Shown here piece after piece: positions 8,331-18,842 of a stretch of DNA of 64,000 bases (its first letter is position 1; the number at the start of each line of letters is the position of its first letter). Both the position numbers and the translations under genes were made by a program. Under the pieces are notes generated by a model. It saw nothing but the letters and a program-made list of their open reading frames with translations. It was not told the origin of the DNA and made no database searches. The DNA is from Robiginitalea biformata HTCC2501. Its GTDB lineage: Bacteria > Bacteroidota > Bacteroidia > Flavobacteriales > Flavobacteriaceae. The DNA is taken from contig NC_013222.1 in assembly GCF_000024125.1 (NCBI RefSeq), positions 496,001 to 560,000 of the forward strand, written 5' to 3'.

Positions 8331-9734
8331 ATGCGATTGATTCGTATCGGAATCCTTGCCCTGCTGATTGCCCGGGCGGGATATGCCCAAGAAATGACAC
8401 CCCCTGCCACCCAATCAGGCACACCCCCCCTGACCGCACAATCCGCGGATCAGGAGGCCGAGGCCCCCGTGGCCTTTAGCCTGGAGGAAGCGGTGGCCTT
8501 TGCCCTGGAGCACAATTACAGCGCCATCAATGCGAACCGCGATATCGCGGATGCCGAAAAGCAGAAATGGGAGACCATTGCATCGGGCCTGCCGCAGATC
8601 AGCGGGGCGGTAAGCTATCAGGACCAGCTCAAGCAACCCATTTCCCTGATCCCGGCCGAGTTCTTCGGGGGAGAACCCGGCACCTTCGAGGAAATTGTAT
8701 TCGGGCCGCCCCGGACCATGAGTGCCACGGCCACCCTGCGCCAACAGATCTTCGACGGTTCCTATATCGTCGGAATCCAGGCTACCCGGGCATTTTTGAG
8801 CTACAGCCAAAACAACCGGGAAAAAACCGAACAGGAAGTGCGCCGGGCCGTGGTGGAATCCTACGGGAATGTTCTGCTGGCCCGCGAAAGTGTGGAATTG
8901 CTGGAAAAAGACATTGCCGCCGTAGACAAAAACCTGTTTGAAACCGAGAAGCTCTACGAGAACGGCCTGGCAGAAGAGGAAGACGTGGAACAACTCCAGA
9001 TTACATCGGCTACCCTGCACAACAACCTGAGCAGCAACCAGCGCCTGGCGGAAATTACCCTGCAGATGCTTAACGTCACCATGGGCCTTCCCCTGGACCA
9101 CCCCACGCGCCTTACCCAGGACCTGGATGAACTCGTGGAGCAGGAAACGCGGCCCGAACTGCTGGAATCCGGTTTTATCCTGGAAAACAACGTCGATTAT
9201 AAACTCGCCCAGAACCTCAACGAGCAACGGTTCTACGAACTCAAACTCGCCCGGAGCCGGGCGTTGCCAACCCTGAATGCTTTTATCAACTACGGCCGGA
9301 CGGGCTTTGGCGATCCGCTGGCCTATTTTGACGGGGACACCCAGAGCTTTCAGTCTTCCATCCTGGGGTTTGACTTATCGATCCCGATTTTCAGTTCCCT
9401 GGGCCGGAGCGCCTCCACCCAGCGGGCCAAAATTGCGCTTGAAAAGGCCAAAACCCAGCTGGAGGAAACCGAACAACAACTCGAACTCCAGCTGAAACAG
9501 GCCCGGAGCGATTACACCCTGGCCATCGAAACCTTCCAGACGAGCAAGGCAAACCTGGCCCTGGCCGAACGCATTGAGCGCAAAAACACGATCAAGTACT
9601 CCGAAGGCCTGGCATCCAGTTTTGAATTGCGCCAGGCACAAACCCAGCTCTATTCGGCTCAGCGGGAGTACCTGCAGTCTATGGTGGACGTGATCAACCG
9701 GAAAACAGCCCTTGAAAATATCCTCAACCCGTGA
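8331..9734 (+). CDS. TolC-family outer-membrane efflux channel
   Basis: 467 residues: signal peptide (1-19, ARAGYAQ), then the two helical-repeat halves of the outer-membrane efflux protein fold (about 50-250 and 260-465). The helices are alanine/glutamate/glutamine-rich and the strand segments contain ISGAVSYQDQL and LNAFINYGRTGFG. It forms the exit duct of a tripartite pump. It starts directly at the stop of the TetR gene. Confidence 0.92.
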   Translation: MRLIRIGILALLIARAGYAQEMTPPATQSGTPPLTAQSADQEAEAPVAFSLEEAVAFALEHNYSAINANRDIADAEKQKWETIASGLPQISGAVSYQDQLKQPISLIPAEFFGGEPGTFEEIVFGPPRTMSATATLRQQIFDGSYIVGIQATRAFLSYSQNNREKTEQEVRRAVVESYGNVLLARESVELLEKDIAAVDKNLFETEKLYENGLAEEEDVEQLQITSATLHNNLSSNQRLAEITLQMLNVTMGLPLDHPTRLTQDLDELVEQETRPELLESGFILENNVDYKLAQNLNEQRFYELKLARSRALPTLNAFINYGRTGFGDPLAYFDGDTQSFQSSILGFDLSIPIFSSLGRSASTQRAKIALEKAKTQLEETEQQLELQLKQARSDYTLAIETFQTSKANLALAERIERKNTIKYSEGLASSFELRQAQTQLYSAQREYLQSMVDVINRKTALENILNP

Positions 9735-9750
9735 TGAACCGAATGCTACC

Positions 9751-9786
9751 GATACAAACCAAAATCCCGATACAGACCAAAATCCT
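9751..9786 (+). repeat. 18-bp tandem repeat, two copies
   Basis: GATACAAACCAAAATCCC (9751-9768) is followed at once by GATACAGACCAAAATCCT (9769-9786), two differences. It lies in the 80-nt leader between the TolC and adaptor genes. Role unknown. Confidence 0.8.
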
Positions 9787-9814
9787 GATTTCAACAACCA
9801 TCAATCATACACCC

Positions 9815-10990
9815 ATGAAAAATATTCTCCTTCTGACCTTTGCCCTGCTGGCCCTTTCGGGTTGCGGAAGCAGCCCGGACAGCGACCTGGACACCCTCCT
9901 CGCCAACGGGGACCTGGAAGCCATCAAAGCCCGGCGGCAGGAATTGTCCGAGACGGAAAAAAACCTGAAAGCCTCCCTGCGGCAAATCGATTCGGTTATC
10001 GCCTCCCTGGAGGGAAACGCCAACCGGCCCCTGGTATCCACCATGCAGCTGCAGCCCGCCCGGTTTGACCATTACCTGGAACTCCAGGGCGATGTGCAGA
10101 CCAAACAGAACGTCCTGCTCTACCCGGAAATGGCGGGCACCCTGGAACGCGTTCTGGTCGAAGACGGGGACCAGGTCCGCAAAGGACAGGTCCTGGCCCG
10201 CATCGACGACGGCGGCCTGTCGAGCGGCCTGGAGCAACTCCGCACCCAGGCGGCCCTGGCAGAAACCACCTATGAGCGCCAAAAACGCCTCTGGGATCAG
10301 AATATCGGCTCGGAGATCCAGTACCTCCAGGCCAAAACCGAGTTTGAATCCCTGACCAACCAGATCCGTCAGGCCGAGGCCCAATTGGCCAAGTCGGCCA
10401 TCCGGGCTCCTTTCAGCGGCATTGTGGACGACGTGCTTCTGGAAGCGGGAACCACCGTCAACCCGGCGGCCGGCATGCCTGTGATCCGGCTGGTAAACCT
10501 CTCGGATATGTACGTGGAAGTAGATGTACCGGAAAGCTACCTCCCGAGCGTCCGCCCGGGTAAGGACGTGATGATTTTCCTGCCGGTCCTGGGCGACAGC
10601 ATCCGGACGAAAGTCCGGCAAACCGGAAATTACATCAATCCGACCAACCGGTCCTTCAGCGTGGAGATCCCCGTGCCCAACCGGGATGGGAAGATCAAGC
10701 CGAACCTGACGGCCCGCGTCAGCATCAACGACTATTCTGCCGAGGCAGCCATCCTGGTCCCGCCCTCGGTGATCTCCGAGAATGCCGAGGGCCAGCAATA
10801 CGTGTACCTGGCGGAGGACATCGATGCTGAGGGCGTGGGAACGGCGGTTAAGCGCCTGGTGGAAACCGGCCTGTCGCAGGGCGACCAGGTGGAGATCCTC
10901 AGTGGCATCGAAGCCGGCGACCAGATTATCACAGAAGGGGCCCGCCGCGTTCGCGAAGGGCAGAAAATCCAAATACTGAACAAAGCATGA
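9815..10990 (+). CDS. RND efflux periplasmic adaptor (membrane fusion) lipoprotein
   Basis: 391 residues from the ATG at 9815, chosen because MKNILLLTFALLALSGC is a full lipoprotein signal with lipobox LSGC (Cys17); the frame is open upstream to 9731 but the extra residues lack sense. An unusual coiled-coil stretch (about 20-60) precedes the biotinyl-lipoyl half (GDVQTKQNVLLYPEMAGT), the hairpin, the second lipoyl half (IRAPFSGIVDDV) and the beta-barrel. It links the RND pump to the TolC channel. It overlaps the pump gene by 4 nt (ATGA). Confidence 0.93.
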   Translation: MKNILLLTFALLALSGCGSSPDSDLDTLLANGDLEAIKARRQELSETEKNLKASLRQIDSVIASLEGNANRPLVSTMQLQPARFDHYLELQGDVQTKQNVLLYPEMAGTLERVLVEDGDQVRKGQVLARIDDGGLSSGLEQLRTQAALAETTYERQKRLWDQNIGSEIQYLQAKTEFESLTNQIRQAEAQLAKSAIRAPFSGIVDDVLLEAGTTVNPAAGMPVIRLVNLSDMYVEVDVPESYLPSVRPGKDVMIFLPVLGDSIRTKVRQTGNYINPTNRSFSVEIPVPNRDGKIKPNLTARVSINDYSAEAAILVPPSVISENAEGQQYVYLAEDIDAEGVGTAVKRLVETGLSQGDQVEILSGIEAGDQIITEGARRVREGQKIQILNKA

Positions 10991-13900
10991 GCCGACAGAA
11001 AAAGAACGCAGACAAGGAATTCTGGCTCTCGTCCTGGGCCATCGACAACCCGTCGGTGATCTATGTGATGATCGGCATCTTCCTGGTCATGGGAATTTCC
11101 GCCTACCAAAACATGCCCCGGGAGGATTTCCCGGAGGTGGAGGAAACCAAGGTGTATATCAGCACCCCCTATCCGGGCAACACGGCCGAGGATATCGAGC
11201 GGCTGATCACCGACCCGCTGGAAGACCGGCTGAAGAATGTGAGCAACCTGGTGGAACTGACCTCCACTTCCCAGGAAGACTACTCGATGATCGTTGTGGA
11301 ATTTGACGAGAACATCAGCGTCCAGGATGCAAAACTCAAGGTAGAAGACGAGGTGGATGCTGAAAAGGCCGGGGAAGACTGGCCGATATTCAACGGCGCC
11401 AAGGTGGAGCCGAACGTATTCGACCTGAACCTGGCGGAATCCTTCCCGATCATGAATGTCAACCTCACCGGCGACTACCCGGTGGAGCAGCTCAAGGAGT
11501 TTGCGGAGTACCTGCAGGACGAGATCGAGGACCTCGACGAGATTAAGGAGGTGGACATCCGCGGGGCCCAGGACAAGGAGGTGGAAGTGGCCGTGGACAT
11601 CTACAAGATGATGGCCGCCAAGGTGAGCTTCGACGACGTGCTGAACGCCATCCGCAATGGGAACATGACCATGTCTGCCGGGAACCTGCAGACCAATGGC
11701 CAGCGCCGGACGGTTCGCATCCTCGGGGAAGTGGAAGACCCGGACGAACTGCGGAACTTTGTGGTAAAATCCGAAAACGGGAATGCCGTGTATATCAAGG
11801 ACGTGGCTACGGTGACCTTCCACGAAGAAGACAAGACCACCTATGCCCGGGAGAAAGGCCGGAGCGTGGTGATGCTCGACATCAAAAAGCGGTCGGGTAA
11901 AAACACCATCGAAGCGGCCAACAAAATTCGCGACCTGGTACAGGAGGCCCGGGAGGATTATTTTCCGAGGGATCTGAACGTGACCATCGCCAACGATTCC
12001 TCGAGCCGGACCCTGAACCAGGTGGATGACCTGGTGAACAATATCATCTTCGGCATTCTGCTGGTGGTCACCGTGCTCATGTTCTTCCTCGGGTTCCGCA
12101 ACGCGCTTTTTGTGGGCTTTGCCATCCCGATGTCCATGTTTATGTCCTTTATGATCCTCTCCTGGCTCGGCTACTCCCTGAACACAATGATCCTCTTTGG
12201 TCTGATTATGGGCCTGGGGATGCTTGTGGACAACGGGGTGGTGGTTGTAGAGAACGTCTACCGTCTGATGGATGAGGAGGGCATGTCCCGACTGGAAGCC
12301 GCCAAAAAAGGGATTGGCGAAATCGCGGTGCCGATTATCATCTCCACGGCCACCACGGTGGCTGCCTTTGTCCCCCTGGGCCTCTGGCCCGGTATCATGG
12401 GGGAGTTTATGATTTTCTTCCCGATCACGCTTTCCGTCGTACTCGGCTCGTCGCTTTTTGTAGCCATCTTCATGAATTCGATGCTCGTATCGAACTTCAT
12501 GGAAACGGGCGAAAAGGAACTGACGCGGAAACAGCTCGTGAGGCTGTCGCTGATCCTGATACCCCTGGGGATTTTCATCCTGATCGTGGGGGGCGCCATG
12601 CGCGGGCTCGGCTCCCTGATGATCGTCACGGCAGGCTTGTCCTGGCTTTACCGGTACGTGATCAAAAAACGCGCAAACCGCTTCCAGCGGGTCACCCTGC
12701 GCCGGCTGGAGAATTTCTATGAGGGCCAACTCAAACGCGCCCTGCGGGGCCGGAACGTCTACTGGTATGCCGGGACAATGTTCGTCCTTTTGATCGCCGC
12801 GTTTATGGCCTTCGGCGCTTCCCTGGCGAGCCAGCGGACCAAGGTGGAGTTTTTCCCGGACAATACGCCCAACGAGATCTATGTGTATATCGAATATCCC
12901 CAGGGTACCTCCATCGAAAAGACCAACGAGATCACCAAGGCCATCGAGGAACGCGTGTACGCCGTGGTAGACAGCGACACCTATATGATGGGCGATCGGA
13001 ACGTGCTGCTCGAATCGACGGTTTCCCAGGTGGGGCGTGGGGCCGAGAACCCATTTACCGAAGGGGGGACGGCCGCAGAAATGCCGCACCGGGGAAAAAT
13101 CACGCTGTCCATGCGGGAGTACAAATACCGGGAAGGCAAGGATACGGAGGAATTGCGGCTCAGGATCCAGCAGGCCCTGGAAGGGGTGTACCCCGGGGTA
13201 GAGATCTCCGTTGAAAAAGACGCAGTGGGCCCGCCCGCCGGCTACCCGATCAACGTGGAGCTGGAAGGAAAGAATTACGACACGCTCATCAACCTGGCCG
13301 AGCGGATGCGGAATTTTATCAACAGCAAGAACATCGAGGGAATCGAGGAACTGAAGATCGACGTGAATAAGAGCAAGCCCTCCATGGAAGTGATCGTGGA
13401 CCGGGAAAAAGCCGGGGAACTCGGCGTGGCCGTCGGCCAGGTGGGCAACCAGCTGCGGCGCTCCATATTCGGGGACAAGGCGGGTATCTACAAGGAGGAC
13501 GGGGAGGATTACGACATCAATGTCCGCTTCAACGAAGACCTCCGCTACAACACGAGTGCCCTGTTCAACCAGAACATCATTTTCCGAGACCCGGCCACCG
13601 GGCAGATCAAGGAAATCCCGGTCTCGGCCGTAGCCAGCCACCGGAACACCTCCGGGTTCAGCGCCATCAAGCATATCGATGCCAAGCGCGTGGTGACTGT
13701 CTACTCGGGCCTCACCCCCGGGTTCACGGATGCCGGGGCCATCGTTTCGCAAATCCAGGACGCCATGGAGGAATTCGAAGGCGTCCCGCCGAATGTCAGC
13801 ATCGACTATACCGGCCAGCTCGAGGAGCAGAACAAACAGATGCAGTTCCTGGTGGGGGCTTTCTTCTCCGGCCTCGGGCTGATCATGCTGCTGCTGGTCT

Positions 13901-14493
13901 TTCAGTTTGGCGGGATATCGAAGCCGGCCATCATCATGACTGCCATTTTCCTGAGTTTTATCGGGGTCTTTGGCGGGCTGATCATCACGGGATGGTCCTT
14001 TGTCATCATGATGACCATGATGGGCATCATTTCCCTGGCGGGCATCGTGGTGAACAACGGGGTGGTCCTGCTGGATTACACCCAGATTCTGATCGACCGG
14101 AAAAAGGTAAAACTCGGCCTGGACGACCGGGAATTGCTGACACTGCCTCAGGTAACAGAAGCCATCGTCCGGGGCGGAAAGGCCCGTCTGCGGCCCGTAC
14201 TGCTGACGGCCATCACCACCGTGCTGGGGCTTATCCCGCTGGCTATTGGCCTGAACATCAATTTCTTTGGGCTTTTCAGCAGCTTTCAGCCGGACATCTA
14301 TATGGGCGGGGACAACGTGATCTTCTGGGGGCCCCTGGCCTGGACCGTGATCTTCGGGCTTATCGTGGCGACGTTCCTGACGCTGATCATCGTTCCGGTG
14401 CTCTTCAACATCACCTACCGGATTAAACTGGCCGTGCGCAAGCGGCGGCCGAAATCGGAAGAAGAGGCGAGGCGACTGCAGGAAGCCGCCTAG
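10987..14493 (+). CDS. RND multidrug efflux pump (AcrB/HAE1-like)
   Basis: 1168 residues with the duplicated RND plan: TM1, large periplasmic loop, TM2-6, cytoplasmic link, TM7, second loop, TM8-12. The proton-relay helix 4 reads [17 protein letters not shown] with Asp415; the position after it is Asn where AcrB has a second Asp, a variant seen in some HAE1 subgroups. The proton-driven pump exports drugs, dyes or fatty acids through the adaptor and TolC partner encoded just upstream. The insert after TM6 (about 510-560) adds two extra hydrophobic stretches. A strong terminator ends the operon. Confidence 0.94.
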   Translation: MSRQKKNADKEFWLSSWAIDNPSVIYVMIGIFLVMGISAYQNMPREDFPEVEETKVYISTPYPGNTAEDIERLITDPLEDRLKNVSNLVELTSTSQEDYSMIVVEFDENISVQDAKLKVEDEVDAEKAGEDWPIFNGAKVEPNVFDLNLAESFPIMNVNLTGDYPVEQLKEFAEYLQDEIEDLDEIKEVDIRGAQDKEVEVAVDIYKMMAAKVSFDDVLNAIRNGNMTMSAGNLQTNGQRRTVRILGEVEDPDELRNFVVKSENGNAVYIKDVATVTFHEEDKTTYAREKGRSVVMLDIKKRSGKNTIEAANKIRDLVQEAREDYFPRDLNVTIANDSSSRTLNQVDDLVNNIIFGILLVVTVLMFFLGFRNALFVGFAIPMSMFMSFMILSWLGYSLNTMILFGLIMGLGMLVDNGVVVVENVYRLMDEEGMSRLEAAKKGIGEIAVPIIISTATTVAAFVPLGLWPGIMGEFMIFFPITLSVVLGSSLFVAIFMNSMLVSNFMETGEKELTRKQLVRLSLILIPLGIFILIVGGAMRGLGSLMIVTAGLSWLYRYVIKKRANRFQRVTLRRLENFYEGQLKRALRGRNVYWYAGTMFVLLIAAFMAFGASLASQRTKVEFFPDNTPNEIYVYIEYPQGTSIEKTNEITKAIEERVYAVVDSDTYMMGDRNVLLESTVSQVGRGAENPFTEGGTAAEMPHRGKITLSMREYKYREGKDTEELRLRIQQALEGVYPGVEISVEKDAVGPPAGYPINVELEGKNYDTLINLAERMRNFINSKNIEGIEELKIDVNKSKPSMEVIVDREKAGELGVAVGQVGNQLRRSIFGDKAGIYKEDGEDYDINVRFNEDLRYNTSALFNQNIIFRDPATGQIKEIPVSAVASHRNTSGFSAIKHIDAKRVVTVYSGLTPGFTDAGAIVSQIQDAMEEFEGVPPNVSIDYTGQLEEQNKQMQFLVGAFFSGLGLIMLLLVFQFGGISKPAIIMTAIFLSFIGVFGGLIITGWSFVIMMTMMGIISLAGIVVNNGVVLLDYTQILIDRKKVKLGLDDRELLTLPQVTEAIVRGGKARLRPVLLTAITTVLGLIPLAIGLNINFFGLFSSFQPDIYMGGDNVIFWGPLAWTVIFGLIVATFLTLIIVPVLFNITYRIKLAVRKRRPKSEEEARRLQEAA

Positions 14494-14515
14494 TCCCGAA
14501 AAAAGGGATCCGGCC

Positions 14516-14556
14516 AAAGGGGGAAGTTCGCAAAAGGCTTGCGGGCTTCCCCCTTT
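14516..14556 (+). terminator. Long hairpin ending the efflux operon
   Basis: AAAGGGGGAAG (14516-14526) pairs fully with CTTCCCCCTTT (14546-14556), and inside it CGCAA (14529-14533) pairs with TTGCG (14539-14543). Located 23 nt after the pump stop codon. Confidence 0.8.
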
Positions 14557-14562
14557 CTGCTG

Positions 14563-14570
14563 TACCTTTG
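14563..14570 (+). promoter_or_regulatory. -7 promoter element of aspS
   Basis: TACCTTTG matches TAnnTTTG and sits 20 nt before the aspS ATG, right after the terminator of the previous operon. A TTG at 14539-14541 is 21 nt upstream, slightly long for a -33 element. Confidence 0.6.
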
Positions 14571-14590
14571 CCAGCACTAAATCACGACAT

Positions 14591-16342
14591 ATGTACCGAT
14601 CACATACCTGCGGGGAACTCAGGGAAGAACATATCGGCCGGGAGGTAACCCTTGCCGGCTGGGCCGGGAAAGTCCGCGACAAAGGGTTCGTAGTCTGGAT
14701 CGACCTGCGCGACCGATACGGGATCACCCAACTGGTATTCGACCAGGAGCGCACGCCGGCAGCCCTGCTGGATCAGGCCCGGGAAACCGGAAGGGAATAC
14801 GTCCTGCAGGTTAAAGGGAATGTGATTGAGCGCGCCTCCAAAAACCCGAAACTGCCCACGGGCGGCATCGAGGTGCTCGTGGAGGAAATGACCGTCCTGA
14901 ACCCGGCCGAGACACCCCCGTTTACCATCGAGGACCAGACGGACGGGGGGGACGAACTCCGGATGAAGTACCGGTACCTGGATATCCGGCGCAACCCGGT
15001 AAAGAACAAGCTGATGTTCCGGCATACGGTAACCATGGAGGTCCGCAAGTACCTGTCGGACCAGGGCTTTATTGAGGTGGAAACCCCCTACCTGATCAAA
15101 TCCACCCCGGAAGGGGCCCGGGATTTTGTAGTCCCGAGCCGGATGAATGCCGGGGAATTTTACGCCCTGCCCCAATCCCCACAGACTTTTAAGCAACTGC
15201 TGATGGTTGGCGGTCTGGACAAATACTTCCAGATTGTCAAGTGTTTCCGGGACGAAGACCTCCGCGCGGACCGGCAGCCGGAATTCACCCAGATTGACTG
15301 CGAGATGGCGTTTGTGGAACAGGAAGATATCCTCCGGGCTTTCGAGGGACTGACGCGTCACCTGCTCAAGGCCGTAAACGGAGTGGACACGGGCGAATTC
15401 CCGCGCATGACCTACGACGAGGCGATCCGGCGGTACGGCTCGGACAAACCCGATATCCGTTTCGGTATGGAATTCGGGGAACTCAATGAGGTGGCCCGAC
15501 ACAGGGATTTTAATGTTTTTAACCAGGCCGAGCTGGTGGTGGGGATTGCCGTTCCCGGCGCTGCCTCCTACACCCGGAAGGAGATCGACGCCCTGGTAGA
15601 CTGGGTAAAGCGCCCCCAGGTAGGCGCCAAGGGCATGGTCTATGTGAAATGCAACGACGACGGCAGCTTCAAATCCTCGGTGGATAAATTTTATTCCCAG
15701 GAAGACCTGGCCCGTTGGGCTGAGGCTACGGGCGCCACACCCGGCGACCTGATCTGCGTCCTCAGCGGGGATGCCGGGACAACCCGCAGCCAGCTCAGCA
15801 TGTTGCGGATGGAACTCGCCGGCCGCCTGGGCCTGCGGAACCCGAAAGAATTTGCCCCCCTGTGGGTCACGGATTTTCCCCTGCTGGAATTCGACGAAGA
15901 GTCCGGGCGCTACCACGCCATGCACCACCCGTTCACGGCCCCGAAACCCGGCCAGCTGGAATTGCTGGATTCGGACCCGGGAGCCGTGCGCGCCAATGCC
16001 TACGACCTGGTGCTGAACGGGAACGAGATTGGGGGCGGTTCCATCCGGATCCACGATAAAAAAACCCAGGCCGTCATGTTCCGGCACCTGGGCTTTACCG
16101 AAGCCGAAGCCCGGGCGCAATTCGGTTTCCTGATGGATGCCTTCCAGTACGGGGCGCCCCCCCACGGCGGTATCGCTTTTGGGCTGGACCGGCTGGTCGC
16201 CATCCTGGGCGGGCAGGAATCCATCCGGGATTATATCGCCTTCCCGAAAAACAACAGCGGCCGGGATGTAATGATCGACGCCCCTGCGCCCCTGGACGCG
16301 GAGCAGCTCCGGGAATTGCACCTGGGCCTGCTGGAATCCTGA
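14591..16342 (+). CDS. aspS: Aspartyl-tRNA synthetase
   Basis: 583 residues, normal for bacterial AspRS. N-terminal OB-fold anticodon domain (about 1-105), class II catalytic core with motif 2 ([18 protein letters not shown]), the bacterial GAD insert (about 290-400) and motif 3 ([14 protein letters not shown]). It charges tRNA-Asp in the cytoplasm. Single-gene unit with its own promoter and a hairpin at its end. Confidence 0.97.
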   Translation: MYRSHTCGELREEHIGREVTLAGWAGKVRDKGFVVWIDLRDRYGITQLVFDQERTPAALLDQARETGREYVLQVKGNVIERASKNPKLPTGGIEVLVEEMTVLNPAETPPFTIEDQTDGGDELRMKYRYLDIRRNPVKNKLMFRHTVTMEVRKYLSDQGFIEVETPYLIKSTPEGARDFVVPSRMNAGEFYALPQSPQTFKQLLMVGGLDKYFQIVKCFRDEDLRADRQPEFTQIDCEMAFVEQEDILRAFEGLTRHLLKAVNGVDTGEFPRMTYDEAIRRYGSDKPDIRFGMEFGELNEVARHRDFNVFNQAELVVGIAVPGAASYTRKEIDALVDWVKRPQVGAKGMVYVKCNDDGSFKSSVDKFYSQEDLARWAEATGATPGDLICVLSGDAGTTRSQLSMLRMELAGRLGLRNPKEFAPLWVTDFPLLEFDEESGRYHAMHHPFTAPKPGQLELLDSDPGAVRANAYDLVLNGNEIGGGSIRIHDKKTQAVMFRHLGFTEAEARAQFGFLMDAFQYGAPPHGGIAFGLDRLVAILGGQESIRDYIAFPKNNSGRDVMIDAPAPLDAEQLRELHLGLLES

Positions 16343-16385
16343 GCGGTACGCCGGTTTCCGGGCGGACCTGTTGAAAATACATCGG

Positions 16386-16412
16386 CCGGGGTCCGGGGCC
16401 CCGGTATTTTTG
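16386..16412 (+). promoter_or_regulatory. aspS terminator hairpin merged with promoter of the CLC gene
   Basis: CCGGGG (16386-16391), a 7-nt loop and CCCCGG (16399-16404) form a GC hairpin directly followed by TATTTTTG (16405-16412). The T-rich tract can serve as the terminator tail and TATTTTTG also fits the -7 pattern TAnnTTTG for the next gene, 25 nt before its ATG. Confidence 0.55.
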
Positions 16413-16437
16413 TACTTTTAGGTAGATCGATCGGTAG

Positions 16438-18222
16438 ATGGGCAACCAACCACATAGCTTACTGACCCGGTTCCTCAAGTGGCGGTACAAGCATATTTCC
16501 CATAAGACCTTTACCCACCTGATGAGCGTGGTCCTCGGTTTTCTGGCCGGCCTGGCTGCAGTTACCCTGAAGAACGCCACCTATTTCATCGAATCGGCCC
16601 TGGACCGGGGCGTATTGTTCCTGAGCGAAGAAATCTACTTCATCCTGCCCATCGTGGGGCTGACCCTGGTTTACCTGTACGTAAAATACGTGCACAAGGC
16701 GAAACTGGAACACGCCATCTCCTCCATCCTCTTTGCCCTCTCACGGAAGAAAGGGCTCATCCAGGCCAAAAAAATCGTCACCCCCCTGATCACCGCGCCG
16801 CTGACGGTTGGCTTCGGGGGGTCTGTGGGGTTGCTCGGCCCGGCCGTGGCCAGCGGAGCCGCCATCAGTTCCAACATTTCCCGCATGCTGCATATCAGTT
16901 CCCAGGAACGCTCCCTGTTAATTGCCTGCGCCTCGGCCGGGGCCATCGCCTCGGTGTTCCAGGCGCCGATCGCCGCAATCATCTTTGCCGTGGAGGTATT
17001 CAGCCTGGACCTGACCATGCTCTCAATGCTCCCCCTGCTCCTGGCCTCCATTTCCGGGGTGCTCACCTCCTATTTCTTCCTGGGGGACGAAAACCTGTTC
17101 ACCTTTGAGCTGCAGGATTCCTTCGCCGTCCGCGACAGCCTGTACTATATCCTCCTGGGGATGGGGACGGCCGTGGCTTCCGTCTATTTTACGCGGATGT
17201 ATTTCGGGATCATGAAACTCTTCCAGCCGCTGCGCAGCCCCAAGTACCGGTTGCTGGTGGGCGGCCTGGCAATCGGGACGATGCTGTATTTTATCCCGCC
17301 CCTCTACGGGGAGGGCTTCGGCTTTATCAACAGCCTGCTGGAGGGCGACCACCTGGCTGCCCTGGGCACCACGCCCTTTGACGCCTATACGCACAATATC
17401 TGGGTGGTAATCGGGTTGCTGTTCGGGATTACGCTGTTTAAGGCGGTGGCGATGACCACCACGTTTGCCGCCGGGGGGGCCGGGGGGATCTTTATCCCGA
17501 CCATGGTGATGGGCGGCGCCCTGGGGAACATGCTCGCCAAGGTGATCAACAACCTGGGTCTCGGGCTGTCGGTGAGCGAGTCCAATTTTACGCTCATCGG
17601 GATGGCGGGCCTGATTGCCGGGGTGATCCACGCCCCGCTGACCGCCATTTTCCTGATCGCGGAAATCACCGGGGGCTACGACCTGTTTGTCCCCCTGATG
17701 ATCACGGCTGCCATGTCTTTCCTCATAACGCGAAATACAATGGACCACACCATCTACACCCGGGAACTCGCCCGCATCGGCGCATTGATCACCCACAATA
17801 AGGACCAGACCGTCCTGACGCTCATGGAACTCGACGACGTAATTGAAACCGGCTTCCGGGAGGTGCGAAAGGAGATGACCCTGGGGGAAATGCTGCTGGA
17901 ATCCGTGGCGAAGTCTACCCGGAATATTTTCCCCGTGGTGGATGCCGACGGCAAGCTCGAGGGGATCGTCCTGTTGGACGACATCCGGGAATTCATGTTC
18001 GATACGGCCATGTACGACAAAATCACCGTGGCCTCCTTTCTGCAAAACCCGCCCGAAAAAATCTTTTACGAATCGGACAGCATGAAGCAGGTGATGAAGA
18101 AATTCCAGGACAGCGGGGCCTGGAACCTCCCGGTAGTCCGCAACGGGAAGTACGCCGGTTTTGTTTCAAAATCAAAACTGCTAACCGCTTACCGCCGCAA
18201 GTTGATTACCTTTGCACGGTAA
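16438..18222 (+). CDS. CLC-family chloride channel/antiporter with CBS domains, gating glutamate absent
   Basis: 594 residues. The membrane core (about 20-445) has the CLC ion-path motifs GFGGSVGLLGP (residues 125-135) and GGAGGIFIPTMVMGGALG; two CBS domains follow (about 460-585) and may bind nucleotides. In CLC H+/Cl- antiporters the G-x-E-G-P motif carries the gating glutamate; here that place is Leu133, read plainly from the codons. The internal-glutamate helix still reads FAVEVFS. Loss of the gate predicts uncoupled, channel-like anion flow; substrate not shown. It overlaps the next small gene by 1 nt. Confidence 0.9.
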   Translation: MGNQPHSLLTRFLKWRYKHISHKTFTHLMSVVLGFLAGLAAVTLKNATYFIESALDRGVLFLSEEIYFILPIVGLTLVYLYVKYVHKAKLEHAISSILFALSRKKGLIQAKKIVTPLITAPLTVGFGGSVGLLGPAVASGAAISSNISRMLHISSQERSLLIACASAGAIASVFQAPIAAIIFAVEVFSLDLTMLSMLPLLLASISGVLTSYFFLGDENLFTFELQDSFAVRDSLYYILLGMGTAVASVYFTRMYFGIMKLFQPLRSPKYRLLVGGLAIGTMLYFIPPLYGEGFGFINSLLEGDHLAALGTTPFDAYTHNIWVVIGLLFGITLFKAVAMTTTFAAGGAGGIFIPTMVMGGALGNMLAKVINNLGLGLSVSESNFTLIGMAGLIAGVIHAPLTAIFLIAEITGGYDLFVPLMITAAMSFLITRNTMDHTIYTRELARIGALITHNKDQTVLTLMELDDVIETGFREVRKEMTLGEMLLESVAKSTRNIFPVVDADGKLEGIVLLDDIREFMFDTAMYDKITVASFLQNPPEKIFYESDSMKQVMKKFQDSGAWNLPVVRNGKYAGFVSKSKLLTAYRRKLITFAR

Positions 18223-18485
18223 TGCGCACCCTGATACGATACGTGGTTTTGGCGATTGTCCTGGCCTCCCTGGCAGGCATTATCTACGGTTTTACCCGGA
18301 TGGAGGAAGCCCCCCAGCAAGCCAACAAGTTCATAGGCTTCGGGGTAGTGGGCCTGTTCCTGCTGGCCATGCCCCTGTTTTTGGTTTCGGAATCCCGCGG
18401 GAAGAATATGAAGGATTACATGCTGACGGACCAAAAAATCCGCGAAATGCGCGAGAACCGGAAGAAATCCCCTGAAAATCAGTAA
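18222..18485 (+). CDS. Small two-helix membrane protein
   Basis: 87 residues with hydrophobic segments at about 6-25 and 37-56 and a charged, lysine/arginine/glutamate-rich C-terminus. The ATG shares one base with the CLC stop codon (TAATG), so it is coupled to that gene. I do not recognise a named family; short proteins of this look are common in Flavobacteriia. A role with the CLC protein is possible from position only. Confidence 0.8.
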   Translation: MRTLIRYVVLAIVLASLAGIIYGFTRMEEAPQQANKFIGFGVVGLFLLAMPLFLVSESRGKNMKDYMLTDQKIREMRENRKKSPENQ

Positions 18486-18573
18486 TTTTTCCTAATTTCA
18501 CTTTTTACAGGTACGACAGTTGAAAGAATTTCGTTTAACTTCGTACAACTTTTATTACTTAATATTTTTTTAA

Positions 18574-18768
18574 ATGACTGGAACTGTTAAATTTTTCAAT
18601 GAGTCCAAAGGTTATGGATTCATCACTAACGACGACACCGGAAGGGACATCTTCGTTCATGCCACGGCCCTGGACGGGCTGGTGCTGAACCAGGGGGACA
18701 AAGTAGAATATCAGGAAACTGAAGGACGAAAAGGAATGGTTGCGGCCGATGTGCACGTAATCGGATAG
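18574..18768 (+). CDS. Cold-shock-domain RNA-binding protein
   Basis: 64 residues making one complete cold-shock domain: GTVKFFNESKGYGFI (RNP1) and DIFVHATAL (RNP2). Such proteins bind single-stranded RNA and act as RNA chaperones. The gene has an AT-rich leader of about 90 nt with a near-direct repeat (TCGTTTAACTT, TCGTACAACTT from 18531 and 18541), and ends in a strong terminator. Long leaders are common for csp genes, where they respond to temperature; that is inferred here. Confidence 0.95.
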   Translation: MTGTVKFFNESKGYGFITNDDTGRDIFVHATALDGLVLNQGDKVEYQETEGRKGMVAADVHVIG

Positions 18769-18795
18769 TTATATTTTATTTTGATGACAAGTACG

Positions 18796-18825
18796 CACCG
18801 CGCCCCTGGCGCGGTGTTTTTTTTT
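18796..18825 (+). terminator. Rho-independent terminator of the cold-shock gene
   Basis: CACCGCGCC (18796-18804) pairs with GGCGCGGTG (18808-18816) over a 3-nt loop, followed by nine T residues. Confidence 0.93.
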
Positions 18826-18842
18826 GCTCATATACCGGGTGG

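Noticed and set aside
9731..9814. Upstream extension of the efflux adaptor (28 more residues)
   Set aside because: It would place a Thr/Ile repeat before a complete lipoprotein signal; the ATG at 9815 gives the normal start.
10732..14754. Minus-strand open frame of 1340 codons, very His/Asp/Gln-rich
   Set aside because: It mirrors the RND pump gene exactly; GC-rich codon use leaves the antisense frame open. Composition is unnatural and it also covers the aspS start.
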